A stretch of 53,769 nt of DNA from Betaproteobacteria bacterium CG2_30_68_42 (GCA_001872285.1 MNXU01000031.1:1-53769), one strand, 5' to 3'; numbered from the stretch's first letter, positions 33,695 through 46,055 are shown. A program made the numbers and translations. Notes: generated by a model not told the origin, from the sequence alone.

Positions 33695-34177
33695 TCAGGC
33701 GGTGATGCGCAGCCCGGTCTTCTTGAGGATCCGGCGGCTGTAGAGCACTTCGTGTGCGCGGCAGGCAGCGCCGAGCAGCGCGGCGATGCGGCCCACGCCT
33801 TCCTCGACCTGCTCGCGCGAGCGCCCGTGCAGCATCGCGAACAGGTTGTACGGCCACTCGGGCGGGTGCCGCGTCCGGCGGTAGCAGTGGGTGACGAAGG
33901 CGAGCGCGCCAACTCTCGCGCCGAGAGCATCGACCTCGATATCATCGACATCCCACACCGACATTCCGTTCGCAGTGTAGCCGAGTGCGTAGTGGTTCGG
34001 CACGGCGCCGATGCGGCGGATGATCCCCTCGTCGAGCATGCGCTGCAGGCGGTGCATCACCTCCTCCGGCGCGATGCCCAGCCGCGCGGCGAGCGCATGG
34101 TAGGGCTGCGGCGCGAGCGGCAGCCCAGCCTGGGTTTCGAGCACCAGCGCCCGATCGACCGGATCCAGCTCAGGCAT
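33695..34177 (-). CDS. nirH: Siroheme decarboxylase subunit, NirH
   Basis: 160 residues, Lrp/AsnC-like fold of the NirDLGH family that decarboxylates siroheme to didecarboxysiroheme. Family pattern: P-Y-H-A-L-A-A-R-L-G early, Y-R-R-T-R-H-P-P-E-W-P-Y-N-L-F-A-M-L-H-G central. Closer to the NirL half of NirDL in its P-E-W-P-Y-N-L-F motif. The nirG stop overlaps its ATG by a few bases. The letter (G/H) follows gene order as in Pseudomonas nirD-L-G-H. Confidence 0.88.
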   Translation of the reverse strand: MPELDPVDRALVLETQAGLPLAPQPYHALAARLGIAPEEVMHRLQRMLDEGIIRRIGAVPNHYALGYTANGMSVWDVDDIEVDALGARVGALAFVTHCYRRTRHPPEWPYNLFAMLHGRSREQVEEGVGRIAALLGAACRAHEVLYSRRILKKTGLRITA

Positions 34178-34613
34178 CCAGTTTCATCCCGACGAAGTAT
34201 TCCTTCAGCTTGGGGAAGGCGTACAGCGCGAGCCCGGTCTGCGCCTCGATCCTCGCGATCGCCGCATCGATCCGCGCCCCGTCCTGCGCGGCGAGCACGA
34301 ACCACATGTTGAATTCGTGTTCGCGCCGGTAGTTGTGGGCCACCTCGGGAGCCGCGTTGACGCATGCCGCCACCCGCTCGTAATCCGGCTCGGGGACTCG
34401 CAGCGCTGCGAGCAGGAAGGCCCCGCCCATGCGCTCAGCCTGGAACATCGGCCCGAAGCGCGTGAGCACGCCCGATTCGAGCAGCGCGCCCAGCCGCGCG
34501 ATCAGTTCCTCCTCGCTCATGCCCAGCGAAGCGGCGGCGGCCCGGTAGGGCCGCTCGCACAGCGGGAAGCCGCCCTGGAGCGCATTCACGATCGCGCGAT
34601 CGCGCTCATCCAT
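34170..34613 (-). CDS. nirG: Siroheme decarboxylase subunit, NirG
   Basis: 147 residues; same Lrp-like family. Contains V-A-H-N-Y-R-R-E-H-E-F-N-M-W-F-V-L (the His-Asn-Tyr motif also found in the NirD half of nirDL, H-N-Y-E-R-S-H-R-L-N-L-W). ATG 34613 gives the family start D-E-R-D-R-A-I. Overlaps nirDL and nirH by eight bases on either side, so translation is coupled. Confidence 0.88.
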   Translation of the reverse strand: MDERDRAIVNALQGGFPLCERPYRAAAASLGMSEEELIARLGALLESGVLTRFGPMFQAERMGGAFLLAALRVPEPDYERVAACVNAAPEVAHNYRREHEFNMWFVLAAQDGARIDAAIARIEAQTGLALYAFPKLKEYFVGMKLDA

Positions 34614-35598
34614 GCAGCCGCACCTGCGCTTCGAAATAGCGCGCACCCTGCTGCTTGAAGCAGCGGCGGCTGAACAGCACGGCGCCGGAAAAGGCATGCA
34701 GACCCTGGTCGTCGCGCAGCCGCGCGATCGCATTCTCCACTGCGATCCGGCTGCGGCCATGCACCATGCAGAACAGGTTGTACGGCCACTCCGGTGGCCG
34801 CCGCGCCCGCCGGTAGCACAGCGTCACCTCGCCGTCGGCGGCGGCCGCGGCGCCGATCGCATCGACGCGCTCGTCCGGCACATCCCAGACCGCCATGGCA
34901 TTGGCATGATAGCCGAGCGCCCGGTGGCGCACGATCACGCCGAAGCGCTTGATCACGCCCTCGTGCGCCCAGCGCCGCAGGCGGTCGAGCACGCGCTCCT
35001 CGCTCATTCCGGACTTCATTCCCAGCCGCGCGAACGGGCGCGGCACCAGATCGAGCCCGCCCTGCAGGGCAGCCAGCAGCCGTCGCTCCCCGTCCTCCGG
35101 TTCGATGCGCCGCAGCGGGCGCGGCGCCGCACGCGTGGCTCGCGGCGCGCCGCCCGCCGCCATGTCGAAGCCGAGATCGATGTGATACTCCTCGACGAGC
35201 GGCAGCGAGAGCACGGCGCAGCCGGTTTCTTCTCCGATGCAGTCGAGAAGGCTGGCGAGCCGCGCCGAATCCTCCGCGGTGGCGACGAACCACAGGTTGA
35301 GCCGGTGGCTGCGCTCATAGTTGTGATTCACGCCCGCGTGAGCACTCACCAGCGCCGCGATGCGCGACAGTTCGGCCGCCGGTGCCGAAAGGGCCGCCAG
35401 CGTAGAGGCGCCCAGGCAGCGCGGCGCAAGCACCGCCCCGATCCGGCTGAGGGCGCCGGAGGCGCTCATCCGTTCCAGTGTCCGCAGGACCTCGGCCTCC
35501 GCGCAGCCCAGCCGCGCCGAGATCTCGCGATAGGGCTCGGGCACCAGCGGGAAGCCGCGCTGGTATTCGTTGGCGAGCCTGAAGTCGAGTTCCGCCAT
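34606..35598 (-). CDS. nirDL: Siroheme decarboxylase NirD-NirL fusion
   Basis: 330 residues made of two Lrp-like halves: ~1-150 (NirD, with H-N-Y-E-R-S-H-R-L-N-L-W) and ~165-330 (NirL, with P-P-E-W-P-Y-N-L-F-C-M-V-H-G). Pseudomonas aeruginosa has separate nirD and nirL; fused NirDL is known in other denitrifiers. ATG 35598 is the first with homology (A-E-L-D-F); one base separates it from nirF's stop. Confidence 0.92.
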   Translation of the reverse strand: MAELDFRLANEYQRGFPLVPEPYREISARLGCAEAEVLRTLERMSASGALSRIGAVLAPRCLGASTLAALSAPAAELSRIAALVSAHAGVNHNYERSHRLNLWFVATAEDSARLASLLDCIGEETGCAVLSLPLVEEYHIDLGFDMAAGGAPRATRAAPRPLRRIEPEDGERRLLAALQGGLDLVPRPFARLGMKSGMSEERVLDRLRRWAHEGVIKRFGVIVRHRALGYHANAMAVWDVPDERVDAIGAAAAADGEVTLCYRRARRPPEWPYNLFCMVHGRSRIAVENAIARLRDDQGLHAFSGAVLFSRRCFKQQGARYFEAQVRLHG

Positions 35599-35599
35599 C

Positions 35600-36808
35600 T
35601 CAGAAACCGATGCGTGCTGCGCGGGACGCGAAGAAGATCCCGCTCGGGCTGCGCGCCGCGATCTCACCGACCCGCGCGAGATGCGCGGTATCGTAGATGA
35701 CGACCCGGTCGTCGTCGCGCGCGGACATCCACACCTCGTCGCCGCGCGCGGTGAATTCCATGTGCAGCACCGCGCGCCCCGGCTGAAGGCTGGCGACGAT
35801 CTTCCCGCCGAGCGTGTCGAAGACCTGCACCCAGCCGTTGTCGGGCAGCGCGAAATTGATCCATACCTGGCGACCGTCCGGGCGCGCCATCACGAACACC
35901 GGCTGTCCCTTCACCGGAATTCGGCCGACTTCCTGCCAGGTCTCCGTGTCGACCACCAGCACTTCGTGGCGGCCCACCGCGGGCAGATACGCACGCCGGC
36001 CCGCGACCGCCCAGCCGCGCAGGTGCGGCATCTTGAACACCGGCAGCCTCTGCTCCCCGCGCCCGTAGCCCGACAGGATGCGCCGCAGCTGCGGCTGCGG
36101 CTGCCACAGATCGAGCGCCGCGATGCCGTCCTCGCCGAACAGCCCGGCCAGGTAGTGGCGGCCATCGGGCGTCACCAGCCCGTCATAGGGCTGCCTGCCC
36201 GCACCGGGGAAGCGCGTGATGCGCGGGGAGCGCGGCTGCGAGAGGTCGGCGATCCAGATCTCGCCCGCATCGTAGAGCGCGAACACGAAGCGGTTGCCGG
36301 GCGCGTCCGCCAGCCCCACGACCTTCGAGCGAAGGGTGCCGTCGCCATGGGTCGCGGGGATGTCGGCGAGCAGCTCGAGCGAGCCGGCGTCGAACACCTT
36401 GATCCCTCCGGGATCGTAGTTCTGCGCGACCACCAGCCGCCCATCCTGCGAGATGGCGCCGCCGATCGAGTTGCCCGCCTGCATCACGCGAGCGGCCACG
36501 CGCCGGGTGAGCAGGTCGAGCTTGCTCAGCCCGCCGTCGCGGCCGAACACATAGGCATAGCGGCCATCGCGCGAAAACACCGCATGGGCGTGCGACAGAT
36601 CGCCGAGCCCGTCGATCCTGCCGAGGATGCTGCGCGTGCTGTTCTCCACCACCAGCACGGCCCCGTCCGCACGCTCGATCACCACGCCCAGGTCGCCGGT
36701 GCCGCGCAGCGCTGCCCCCCCGCCCGCGCAGCCTGCGAGCGAAGTGCCGAGCGCGAGCGCCGCGATCGCGCGGAGCAATACCGACAGCATTTCGAACCTT
36801 TTCCTCAT
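35600..36808 (-). CDS. nirF: Heme d1 biosynthesis lipoprotein NirF
   Basis: 402 residues. Signal peptide with lipobox L-A-G-C (Cys about residue 27), then an eight-bladed propeller resembling the d1 domain but without a cytochrome c part. NirF binds a heme d1 precursor and NirN in known systems. Pattern Y-D-P-G-G-I-K-V-F-D and H-M-E-F-T-A-R-G matches the family. ATG 36808 overlaps nirC's stop; an inner ATG (36790) is possible. Confidence 0.93.
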   Translation of the reverse strand: MRKRFEMLSVLLRAIAALALGTSLAGCAGGGAALRGTGDLGVVIERADGAVLVVENSTRSILGRIDGLGDLSHAHAVFSRDGRYAYVFGRDGGLSKLDLLTRRVAARVMQAGNSIGGAISQDGRLVVAQNYDPGGIKVFDAGSLELLADIPATHGDGTLRSKVVGLADAPGNRFVFALYDAGEIWIADLSQPRSPRITRFPGAGRQPYDGLVTPDGRHYLAGLFGEDGIAALDLWQPQPQLRRILSGYGRGEQRLPVFKMPHLRGWAVAGRRAYLPAVGRHEVLVVDTETWQEVGRIPVKGQPVFVMARPDGRQVWINFALPDNGWVQVFDTLGGKIVASLQPGRAVLHMEFTARGDEVWMSARDDDRVVIYDTAHLARVGEIAARSPSGIFFASRAARIGF

Positions 36809-37152
36809 CGCTCGGGGAAACCCGCCTGCAGGCGATCCACGATCCATCCCGCCTCGTCCTCGGTGAGCAGACCCCGCCACGGTGGCATCGGCGTGCCCGG
36901 CCGGCCGCCGAGGACCGTGGCCACCAGAGCTTCGCGTGGCCTGTCCCGCAGTGCGTCCGGGCTCAGGGCCGGGCCGAGCCCGCCCGTCAGCAGCATGCCG
37001 TGGCAGGCCCCGCAGTCCTGGCGCACCAGGCGAACCAGCGAGCGGCCCCGCTCGTCGTCCGGCGCGGCCAGCGCAGCCGGGGCCGCGGCACAGCTCACCA
37101 TCCCCGCCAGCACGGCAGCGAGCACTCGAAAACGCCCGATCCGGTAGTCCAT
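36805..37152 (-). CDS. nirC: Monoheme cytochrome c, NirC-like
   Basis: 115 residues. Signal peptide to about residue 29 and a single C47-G-A-C-H51, with Met in P-M-P-P-W-R-G as likely second ligand. NirC donates or accepts electrons during heme d1 maturation or to NirS. ATG 37152. First gene of the transcript leading through nirF, DL, G, H, J, N; FNR box 37219 lies about 73 bases upstream. Confidence 0.85.
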   Translation of the reverse strand: MDYRIGRFRVLAAVLAGMVSCAAAPAALAAPDDERGRSLVRLVRQDCGACHGMLLTGGLGPALSPDALRDRPREALVATVLGGRPGTPMPPWRGLLTEDEAGWIVDRLQAGFPER

Positions 37153-37218
37153 TCGCTTGCAATGATCAACCCGCGCCCCATGCGGGCGCAAGCATGCGTT
37201 CGGCAGGCTGGCCGCGCA

Positions 37219-37232
37219 TTGATGTCGGTCAA
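37219..37232 (-). promoter_or_regulatory. FNR/DNR-type box upstream of nirC
   Basis: TTGAC-CGAC-ATCAA on the minus strand (plus: TTGAT-GTCG-GTCAA), nine of ten matches. It follows the nirS terminator, so nirC-F-DL-G-H-J-N has its own regulated promoter. Confidence 0.7.
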
Positions 37233-37262
37233 TCCGGGACGGCCGGGTGCCTTCCGCGCACG

Positions 37263-37287
37263 AAAAAACGGGGGCGCGCGGCCCCCG
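37263..37287 (-). terminator. Rho-independent terminator of nirS
   Basis: On the minus strand a CGGGGGC stem, five-base loop and GCCCCCG, followed by TTTTTT. It is 45 bases after the nirS stop. Confidence 0.85.
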
Positions 37288-37331
37288 GGAAGAACAGCAC
37301 CGGCGCCCGGTGGGCGCCCGGCGGTACTCGC

Positions 37332-39270
<1,939 letters not shown>

Positions 39271-39310
39271 CAGGATCACCTCCTCACGGCGCCCGGCCGC
39301 CTCCGGCGCG

Positions 39311-39709
39311 CTAGGCGGCTTTTTCCGCGGCCGCCTGCACCTCGGCCGGTTCGGGTCGATCCATCAGTTCCACGAAAGCCATCGGCGCGTTGTCGCCTTC
39401 GCGGAATCCGAACTTGAGGATGCGCAGATAGCCGCCGTTGCGGTTGGCGAAACGCGGGCCGAGTTCGTCGAACACCTTGACCACCATCTCGCGATCGCGC
39501 AGGCGATCGAAGGCGAGCCTGCGGTTGGCGAGGCTCGCCTTCTTGCCGAGCGTGATGATCGGCTCGACGACACGCCGCAATTCCTTCGCCTTCGGCAGCG
39601 TCGTGCGGATCGCTTCGTGACGCAGCAGCGAGTTGGTCATGTTGCGCAGCATGGCGAGCCGGTGGCTCGTCGTGCGATTCAGCTTTCTCAGTCCGTGGCG
39701 ATGGCGCAT
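39311..39709 (-). CDS. rplQ: 50S ribosomal protein L17
   Basis: 132 residues, start [17 protein letters not shown]. Structural protein at the peptide exit side. Last gene of the alpha operon; terminator 39249 follows. The acidic Ala-rich C-terminal tail is normal for betaproteobacterial L17. Confidence 0.97.
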   Translation of the reverse strand: MRHRHGLRKLNRTTSHRLAMLRNMTNSLLRHEAIRTTLPKAKELRRVVEPIITLGKKASLANRRLAFDRLRDREMVVKVFDELGPRFANRNGGYLRILKFGFREGDNAPMAFVELMDRPEPAEVQAAAEKAA

Positions 39710-39752
39710 GATCGTTCCGTTCCCTGTTTCGTGCCTGCTTGCCGGATAGCGG

Positions 39753-40739
39753 TCACATCCGCTCGAGGCCGGCCGGCGGCCAGTTTTCCAGCTTCATGCC
39801 GAGCGTCAACCCGCGCGAGGCGAGCACTTCCTTGATCTCGTTGAGCGACTTGCGCCCCAGGTTCGGCGTCTTGAGCAGCTCGGTCTCGGTGTGCTGGATC
39901 AGGTCGCCGATGTAGTAGATGTTCTCCGCCTTCAGGCAGTTGGCCGAGCGCACCGTCAGCTCCAGGTCATCGACCGGGCGCAGCAGGATCGGATCGACCT
40001 GGATCGGCTTGGCGCATCCCGTTTCGGCGGACATCGGCGTCCCCTCGAGATCGGCGAACACGGAAAGCTGATCCATCAGGATGCGCGCGGCATAGCGGAT
40101 CGCCTCCTCGGGCTCGACCGCTCCGTTGGTTTCGATGTCGATGATGAGCTTGTCGAGATCGGTGCGCTGCTCGACGCGGGCCGCCTCGACCCGGTAGCTC
40201 AGGCGGCGCACGGGGCTGAAGGAGGCGTCCAGAACGATCGGGCCGATGGGCCGGGTTTCGCCCGCCACCGCCCGCACCGTGCCGGGCACGTAGCCGCGTC
40301 CCTGCTCGACCTTGATCTGCATGTTCAGCTTGCCGCCGGCGGTCAGGTGCGCGATCACGTGACCGGGGTTGATGATCTCGACATCATGGCCGGTCTCGAT
40401 GTCCGCGGCGGTGACGACCCCTTCACCTTCCCTGGAAAGGTTCAGGAGGGCATCGGCGCGATTGTGCAGCTTGAGCACCACGCCCTTCAGGTTGAGCAGG
40501 ATGTCGACCACATCCTCGCGCACCCCGTCCAGCGTGGAATACTCGTGCAGCACGCCGTCGATGGTCACCTCGGTCGGTGCATAGCCGGGCATCGAGGACA
40601 GCAGAATGCGCCGGAGCGCGTTGCCGAGCGTGTGGCCGTAACCGCGCTCGAACGGCTCCATCACCACACGGGCATGCACCGGAGAAACGCTCTGCACATC
40701 GATGATGCGCGGTTTCAGAAGGGGGATAGCTTGTTGCAT
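39753..40739 (-). CDS. rpoA: RNA polymerase alpha subunit
   Basis: 328 residues: N-terminal dimerisation domain ([18 protein letters not shown]) and C-terminal domain with helix-hairpin-helix ([10 protein letters not shown]). Full length, usual place between rpsD and rplQ. Confidence 0.98.
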   Translation of the reverse strand: MQQAIPLLKPRIIDVQSVSPVHARVVMEPFERGYGHTLGNALRRILLSSMPGYAPTEVTIDGVLHEYSTLDGVREDVVDILLNLKGVVLKLHNRADALLNLSREGEGVVTAADIETGHDVEIINPGHVIAHLTAGGKLNMQIKVEQGRGYVPGTVRAVAGETRPIGPIVLDASFSPVRRLSYRVEAARVEQRTDLDKLIIDIETNGAVEPEEAIRYAARILMDQLSVFADLEGTPMSAETGCAKPIQVDPILLRPVDDLELTVRSANCLKAENIYYIGDLIQHTETELLKTPNLGRKSLNEIKEVLASRGLTLGMKLENWPPAGLERM

Positions 40740-40767
40740 CGACAGTCCTTCGAAAGAGAAACGCCGG

Positions 40768-41397
40768 TCAGCGCGAGTACAGTTCGACCACCACGTTTTC
40801 GTTGATCGTTCCCGGCAGGTCCGCGCGCTGCGGATAAGCCTTGAACGTGCCTTTGCCCGCCGTGGCGTCGACCTCGATCCACTCCGGGAATCCGCGCGAG
40901 GCGGCCGCTTCGAGCGCCGCGTTCACGCGCAACTGCTTCCTCGCCGCCTCGGTCAACGCGACCGCGTCGCCGGGCCGAAGGGAATACGAGGGGATATTGA
41001 CCCGGCGACCGTTCACCAGAACGCCATTGTGCCGGACGATCTGACGCGCTTCCGCGCGCGAGGCGCCGAAACCCATCCGCCAGGCGACGTTGTCGAGACG
41101 GCCTTCGAGCAGTTGCAGCAGGTTCTCGCCGGTCTGGCCCTTGCGGCGCTCCGCCTCCGCGAAGGTCTTGCGGAACTGGCTCTCGAGCACCCCGTAAGTG
41201 CGTCGCAATTTCTGCTTCTCGCGCAACTGAACGCCGTAGTTGGAAAGCCGCTGGCCGGATTTCTGTCCGTGCTGGCCCGGAGCATAGGAACGGCGGTCGA
41301 TCGCGCACTTGTCGCCAAAGCACTTTTCGCCCTTGAGGAAGAGTTTCTCCCCTTCGCGGCGGCACTGCCGGCACTTGGGGTCCAGGTTGCGAGCCAC
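40768..41397 (-). CDS. rpsD: 30S ribosomal protein S4
   Basis: 209 residues from a GTG start (41397) with AGGAG upstream; the next possible start would lose the conserved A-R-N-L-D-P-K. Cys set of the zinc-type N-terminus (C-R-Q-C ... C-F-G-D-K-C) is present. S4 nucleates 30S assembly and represses the alpha operon in E. coli. Confidence 0.97.
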   Translation of the reverse strand: MARNLDPKCRQCRREGEKLFLKGEKCFGDKCAIDRRSYAPGQHGQKSGQRLSNYGVQLREKQKLRRTYGVLESQFRKTFAEAERRKGQTGENLLQLLEGRLDNVAWRMGFGASRAEARQIVRHNGVLVNGRRVNIPSYSLRPGDAVALTEAARKQLRVNAALEAAASRGFPEWIEVDATAGKGTFKAYPQRADLPGTINENVVVELYSR

Positions 41398-41411
41398 TTG
41401 TCTTTCTCCTG

Positions 41412-41801
41412 TCAGATCCGGCGGCGCTTGGGCGCGCGGCAGCCGTTGTGCGGAATCGGGGTCACATCGGTGATGCTGGCGACCTTGATGCCGAGAGCAT
41501 TGAGCGAGCGGACCGCCGACTCGCGCCCGGGGCCCGGTCCCTTGATCCGCACTTCGACGTTCTTCACACCGCAGTCCTGCGCGGCCTTGCCGGCGGCCTC
41601 GGCCGCAACCTGGGCGGCGAACGCGGTGCTCTTGCGCGAGCCCTTGAATCCGGCCCCGCCCGAGGTCGCCCAGGACAAGGTGTTGCCCTGCCGGTCGGTG
41701 ATCGTGATGATGGTGTTGTTGAAGGAAGCGTGGATGTGGGCGATGCCCTCCGCCACGTTCTTCTTGACCTTCTTGCGGACCTTGGTGGCAGTCTTTGCCA
41801 T
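41412..41801 (-). CDS. rpsK: 30S ribosomal protein S11
   Basis: 129 residues, ends [10 protein letters not shown]. Platform protein of the 30S. Nine bases to rpsM. Confidence 0.97.
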   Translation of the reverse strand: MAKTATKVRKKVKKNVAEGIAHIHASFNNTIITITDRQGNTLSWATSGGAGFKGSRKSTAFAAQVAAEAAGKAAQDCGVKNVEVRIKGPGPGRESAVRSLNALGIKVASITDVTPIPHNGCRAPKRRRI

Positions 41802-41810
41802 ATGCGATTC

Positions 41811-42182
41811 CTAGACCGGTTTCTTCATTGGGGTGGCCAGCTTGCGCGGCCCCTTTCGCGTGCGCGCATTCGTGCGTGTTCGCTGACCGCGCACCGGCAA
41901 TCCCTTGCGGTGCCGCACCCCGCGATAGCACCCCAGATCCATCAGGCGCTTGATGTTCATCGTGGTCTCGCGGCGCAGGTCGCCCTCGATGGTGACGCGG
42001 CCGACCTGCTCGCGCAACCGGTCGAGCTGGCTTTCGTCGAGATCCTTGACCTTGGCCGACGCGGGTACGCTGGCGGCCTCGCAGATCTTGCGCGCGCGGG
42101 TGCGGCCAATGCCGTAGATGGACGTGAGCGCAATCTCGGCATGCTTGTGATTGGGGATGTTTACCCCGGCGATACGGGCCAT
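41811..42182 (-). CDS. rpsM: 30S ribosomal protein S13
   Basis: 123 residues, start [12 protein letters not shown]; helix and basic tail G-P-R-K-L-A-T. Head of the 30S, contacts P-site tRNA. Confidence 0.97.
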   Translation of the reverse strand: MARIAGVNIPNHKHAEIALTSIYGIGRTRARKICEAASVPASAKVKDLDESQLDRLREQVGRVTIEGDLRRETTMNIKRLMDLGCYRGVRHRKGLPVRGQRTRTNARTRKGPRKLATPMKKPV

Positions 42183-42246
42183 GAATTATTCCGGTGTGTG
42201 CGTGGAAAAGCGAAACGGGCGAGTATAGCGGGCGCCGAGGCCGAGT

Positions 42247-42360
42247 TCAACCTTGGCGCTGCTTGTGGCGCGGGTCCTTGCAGATCACCCTCACCACGCC
42301 ACGGCGACGGACGATCTTGCAATGGCGGCACATGCGCTTGACCGAAGCCCGAACCTTCAT
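42247..42360 (-). CDS. rpmJ: 50S ribosomal protein L36
   Basis: 37 residues, too short to stand out by length: [15 protein letters not shown] ... [10 protein letters not shown]. Zinc ligands C-x2-C ... C-x4-H present, i.e. the zinc-binding form. Confidence 0.95.
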   Translation of the reverse strand: MKVRASVKRMCRHCKIVRRRGVVRVICKDPRHKQRQG

Positions 42361-42411
42361 CTGCGTTCTCCCATTAAAATACGCTGCGATGCTGCGCTGC
42401 GCCCGGCGGCA

Positions 42412-42630
42412 TCACCTGGCGCGGAAGACGATTCGCGCCTTCGACAGGTCGTAGGGCGTGAGTTGCACCGTCACCTTGTCTCCCGGCAGGATGCGGATGT
42501 AATGCATGCGCATCTTCCCGGAAATGTATCCATGGACCATGTGTCCGTTTTCGAGCTTGACCCGGAAGGTCGCGTTCGGCAGGTTCTCGACGACCTCGCC
42601 CTGCATCTCGATGACGTCTTCCTTGGCCAT
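42412..42630 (-). CDS. infA: Translation initiation factor IF-1
   Basis: 72 residues, S1-like fold, [13 protein letters not shown]. Here it sits between secY and rpmJ, a common proteobacterial order. Confidence 0.97.
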   Translation of the reverse strand: MAKEDVIEMQGEVVENLPNATFRVKLENGHMVHGYISGKMRMHYIRILPGDKVTVQLTPYDLSKARIVFRAR

Positions 42631-42631
42631 C

Positions 42632-43963
42632 CTACCTGCCGATGGGCAGCCCTGCCCCCTTGAAATTTGCCTTCTTCAGCAAGCTCTCGTACTGGTGAGT
42701 CATGACGTAAGCCTGGACCTGAGACATGAAATCCATCGTCACCACGACGATGATGAGCAGCGAGGTCCCGCCGAAATAGAAGGGGACGTTCCATTTCAGG
42801 ATCAGGAACTCCGGAAGCAGGCACACCAGAGTGACATAGATCGCTCCGGCCAGCGTCAGGCGCATCAGGATCTTGTCGATGTAGCGTGCGGTGTGATCCC
42901 CTGGACGAATCCCCGGAACGAAGGCGCCGCTCTTTTTCAGGTTGTCGGCGGTCTCCTTGGGATTGAACACGAGCGCCGTATAGAAGAAGCAGAAGAACAC
43001 GATCGCGCCAGCATACAGCATCACATAGATCGGCTGCCCCGGGGAGATCGCGGCGGCCATGTCCTTGAACCAGCGCATGCCCTCGGAGGTACCGAACCAG
43101 CCCGCCACGGTCGCCGGAAACAGGATGATCGAGGACGCGAAAATCGGCGGGATCACGCCGGACATGTTCAGCTTGAGCGGCAGATGCGAGGCCTGTCCGC
43201 CGTAGAGCTTGTTGCCGACCTGGCGCCTGGCATAGTTCACGAGAATCTTGCGCTGCCCGCGTTCGACGAACACCACCACACCGGTGACGAGGAACACCAG
43301 GGCGACGATGAACAGCGCGGTGATCGGGTGCATCGCGCCGGTGCGCACCAGCTCCAGCAGGCCGCCGATCGCGTTGGGCAGGCCGGCCACGATCCCGGCG
43401 AAGATGATCAGCGAGATGCCGTTGCCGAGTCCGCGCTCGGTGATCTGCTCGCCCAGCCACATCAGGAAGATCGTCCCGGTGAGCAGCGTGGTGACCGCGG
43501 TGAGCTTGAACACGAAGCCCGGATCGAGAACCAGACCGGGCTGGTTCTCCAGCGCAATCGCGATGCCGAAGCCCTGGAACAGCGCCAGCGCGACCGTACC
43601 GTAGCGCGTGTATTGAGTGATCTTGCGCCGGCCCGCCTCGCCCTCCTTCTTCAGGGCCTCCAGCGCCGGCAGCGCCACCGTCATCAACTGCATGATGATC
43701 GACGAGGAGATGTAGGGCATGATGCCCAGCGCGAAGATGGTGAAGCGCGACAGCGCCCCGCCCGAGAACAGGTTGAAGATGCCGAGGATGCCGCCCTGCT
43801 GGCCCTGGAACAGGTCGGCCAGGCGCACCGGATCGATGCCCGGAACGGGAATGTGGGCGCCGACCCGGTAGACGACCATCGCCCCGAGCAGGAACAGCAG
43901 CCGGCGCTTGAGATCGCCGAACCTGCCGGTCTTGCCGAGCGTGCTTGCGGCCGGGCTTGCCAA
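42632..43963 (-). CDS. secY: Protein translocase subunit SecY
   Basis: 443 residues, ten transmembrane helices; channel of the Sec system. Start is a TTG (43963), with AAGGGG at good spacing: the family's [10 protein letters not shown] lies 12 residues in and no ATG is available before it. One base from infA. Confidence 0.97.
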   Translation of the reverse strand: MASPAASTLGKTGRFGDLKRRLLFLLGAMVVYRVGAHIPVPGIDPVRLADLFQGQQGGILGIFNLFSGGALSRFTIFALGIMPYISSSIIMQLMTVALPALEALKKEGEAGRRKITQYTRYGTVALALFQGFGIAIALENQPGLVLDPGFVFKLTAVTTLLTGTIFLMWLGEQITERGLGNGISLIIFAGIVAGLPNAIGGLLELVRTGAMHPITALFIVALVFLVTGVVVFVERGQRKILVNYARRQVGNKLYGGQASHLPLKLNMSGVIPPIFASSIILFPATVAGWFGTSEGMRWFKDMAAAISPGQPIYVMLYAGAIVFFCFFYTALVFNPKETADNLKKSGAFVPGIRPGDHTARYIDKILMRLTLAGAIYVTLVCLLPEFLILKWNVPFYFGGTSLLIIVVVTMDFMSQVQAYVMTHQYESLLKKANFKGAGLPIGR

Positions 43964-43972
43964 GGGCGCCCC

Positions 43973-44410
43973 TTACTCGCCGGCCACGGTGCCGCCGGCG
44001 GCTTCGATCGCCAGGCGCGCGCCCTTGGTCGCCCCGACCCCGCGCAGCGTCACCTTGCGCATGAGTTTTCCGGACAGGATCACCTTGGCCGACAGCGCCC
44101 TGGGGGAGACGACCCCGGCCAGCTTGAGCGCGGCAAGATCGATCTCCTCCATCGGCAGGCGGTCGAGCGCCGACAGGCGCACCTCGGCAACGCGCTCCGC
44201 GGTGAGCGATGTGAATCCGCGCTTGGGCAGCCGGCGCTGGATGGGCATCTGGCCGCCTTCGAAACCGACCTTGTGGTAGCCGCCGGAGCGCGACTTCTGA
44301 CCCTTGTGGCCGCGGCCGGAGGTCTTGCCGAGACCGGAGCCGATCCCGCGACCAAGGCGCTTGCGCGAATGGGTCGCGCCCGCCGCCGGCTCGAGTGTAT
44401 TCAGACGCAT
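43973..44410 (-). CDS. rplO: 50S ribosomal protein L15
   Basis: 145 residues from ATG 44410, which gives the invariant start M-R-L-N-T-L. An upstream in-frame ATG (44422) would add four residues and overlap rpmD. Gly/Arg-rich N-terminal arm present. Confidence 0.96.
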   Translation of the reverse strand: MRLNTLEPAAGATHSRKRLGRGIGSGLGKTSGRGHKGQKSRSGGYHKVGFEGGQMPIQRRLPKRGFTSLTAERVAEVRLSALDRLPMEEIDLAALKLAGVVSPRALSAKVILSGKLMRKVTLRGVGATKGARLAIEAAGGTVAGE

Positions 44411-44414
44411 CTCG

Positions 44415-44597
44415 TCACTCATCGCATTTCACCAGATAGGCGACCTTGCGGACCATGCCGCGAATCGCCGGAGTATCCGCGAGTTCCACCGTCTGGTTGA
44501 TGCGGCGCAAGCCCAGCCCGCGAATGGTGGCGCGATGCGATTGCTTGGTGCCGATCAGGCCCCTCACCTGCGTCACCCGGATCTTCTTCTCGCTCAT
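44415..44597 (-). CDS. rpmD: 50S ribosomal protein L30
   Basis: 60 residues, [16 protein letters not shown]; short bacterial form without the eukaryotic extension. Confidence 0.96.
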   Translation of the reverse strand: MSEKKIRVTQVRGLIGTKQSHRATIRGLGLRRINQTVELADTPAIRGMVRKVAYLVKCDE

Positions 44598-44601
44598 CGC
44601 C

Positions 44602-45126
44602 TCACCCCAGGAGCTGCTCGACCGACATCCCGCGCTTCGCGGCGATCTCGGCCGGCGAGCTGATTCGCGACAGCCCCTTCAGCGTGGCCCGCACCACGTT
44701 GTAGGGGTTGGTCGACCCGAAGCACTTGGCGACCACGTCGGTCATTCCCATCACTTCGAACACGGCACGCATCGGACCGCCGGCGATGATTCCGGTGCCG
44801 GGAGCCGCCGGCTGGATCAGAACCCTGGCCGCACCGTGGTGGCCAATGACGGCGTGATGCACCGAGCCGTCCTTCAGGTTGACCTTGTTGAGCTTGCGGC
44901 GCGCCTCTTCCATCGCCTTCTGGATGGCAACCGGGACTTCCCGCGATTTCCCCTTGCCCATGCCGACCCCGCCGTCGCCGTCGCCGACCACGGTGAGCGC
45001 GGCGAATCCGAGGATGCGGCCGCCCTTGACGACCTTGGTGACGCGATTGATGGAGATCATCTTCTCGCGCATCGAGTCATCCGGCGCCTGCGCCGACCGG
45101 GCATACCTCTTCTGCGGTTTAGCCAT
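44602..45126 (-). CDS. rpsE: 30S ribosomal protein S5
   Basis: 174 residues, double-stranded RNA-binding domain ([14 protein letters not shown]) and C-terminal ribosomal fold domain. Normal length. Confidence 0.97.
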   Translation of the reverse strand: MAKPQKRYARSAQAPDDSMREKMISINRVTKVVKGGRILGFAALTVVGDGDGGVGMGKGKSREVPVAIQKAMEEARRKLNKVNLKDGSVHHAVIGHHGAARVLIQPAAPGTGIIAGGPMRAVFEVMGMTDVVAKCFGSTNPYNVVRATLKGLSRISSPAEIAAKRGMSVEQLLG

Positions 45127-45142
45127 GCGTGTCTCGCCTCTT

Positions 45143-45502
45143 CTAGAACTTGAGCCCGCTCTCGCGTGCAGCCTCGGCCAGGGCCTTCACCCGGCCGGCG
45201 TAGCGGAATCCCGCACGGTCGAAGGCGACCTCCTCGATGCCCGCCTTCTTCGCACGCTCCGCAATGAGTTTCCCGACCACCCGCGCCGCCTGGACGTTGC
45301 CGCCGTTCGGCACTTCCTTGCGCAGTTCCGGATCGAGCGTGGAAGCCGCCGCCAGCGTCCGGCCGCCGCCAGCCGCCACGACCTGCGCATAGATATGACA
45401 GTTGGAGCGATGCACCGTCAGGCGCACCGTCTTCTGCTCGGCGATCCGGGCCCGGGTCTTGCGCGCCCGGCGCAAACGCACCTGCTTCTTGTCCATTCCC
45501 AT
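45143..45502 (-). CDS. rplR: 50S ribosomal protein L18
   Basis: 119 residues from ATG 45502 with AAGGG upstream (M-G-M-D-K-K); an inner ATG two codons later is possible. Binds 5S rRNA. Confidence 0.95.
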   Translation of the reverse strand: MGMDKKQVRLRRARKTRARIAEQKTVRLTVHRSNCHIYAQVVAAGGGRTLAAASTLDPELRKEVPNGGNVQAARVVGKLIAERAKKAGIEEVAFDRAGFRYAGRVKALAEAARESGLKF

Positions 45503-45510
45503 ATTCGCCC

Positions 45511-46044
45511 TTACTTCTTCTTGGTTTCCTTGATCACGACGTGCTCGTCGGAATAGCGCACACCCTTGCCCTTGTACGGTTCGGGCTTGCGGTAGGCGCG
45601 CACCTCCGCGGCAACCTGGCCGACCTGCTGCTTGTCCGTGCCCCGGATCACGATCTCCGTCTGCGTCGGCGTCTCGACCTTCACGCCGGCCGGCATCGCG
45701 TGCTCCACCGGATGCGAGAACCCCAGGGTCAGGTTGAGCTTGTTGCCCTGGGCCTGAGCGCGATAGCCCACACCGACCAGAGTCAGCTTCCGCTCGAAAC
45801 CCCGGGTCACACCGATGACCATGTTGGCGAGCAGGGCACGCATGGTTCCGGACTGCGCATTCGCATCTTCCACACCGTCGACGTGCCTGCAAAACAAGGC
45901 ATCCCCCTCGCGCTCGATGCGCACGGCGCGATTCACTCGCTGGCTCAGGGACCCGAGCGGGCCCTTGACCGTGACCTCGGCTGCGGAGATCACCGCTTCC
46001 ACGCCGCTCGGAAGCACCACGGGGTTTTTTGCAATTCGTGACAT
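45511..46044 (-). CDS. rplF: 50S ribosomal protein L6
   Basis: 177 residues, two repeated alpha/beta domains; start M-S-R-I-A-K-N-P. End [14 protein letters not shown]. Confidence 0.97.
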   Translation of the reverse strand: MSRIAKNPVVLPSGVEAVISAAEVTVKGPLGSLSQRVNRAVRIEREGDALFCRHVDGVEDANAQSGTMRALLANMVIGVTRGFERKLTLVGVGYRAQAQGNKLNLTLGFSHPVEHAMPAGVKVETPTQTEIVIRGTDKQQVGQVAAEVRAYRKPEPYKGKGVRYSDEHVVIKETKKK

Positions 46045-46055
46045 CGCGCGATTCC

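Noticed and set aside
37154-37171. A sixth FNR box near the nirC start (TTGCAATGATCAA)
   Set aside because: The left half-site matches poorly when the spacer is four bases; the good box for nirC is at 37219-37232.
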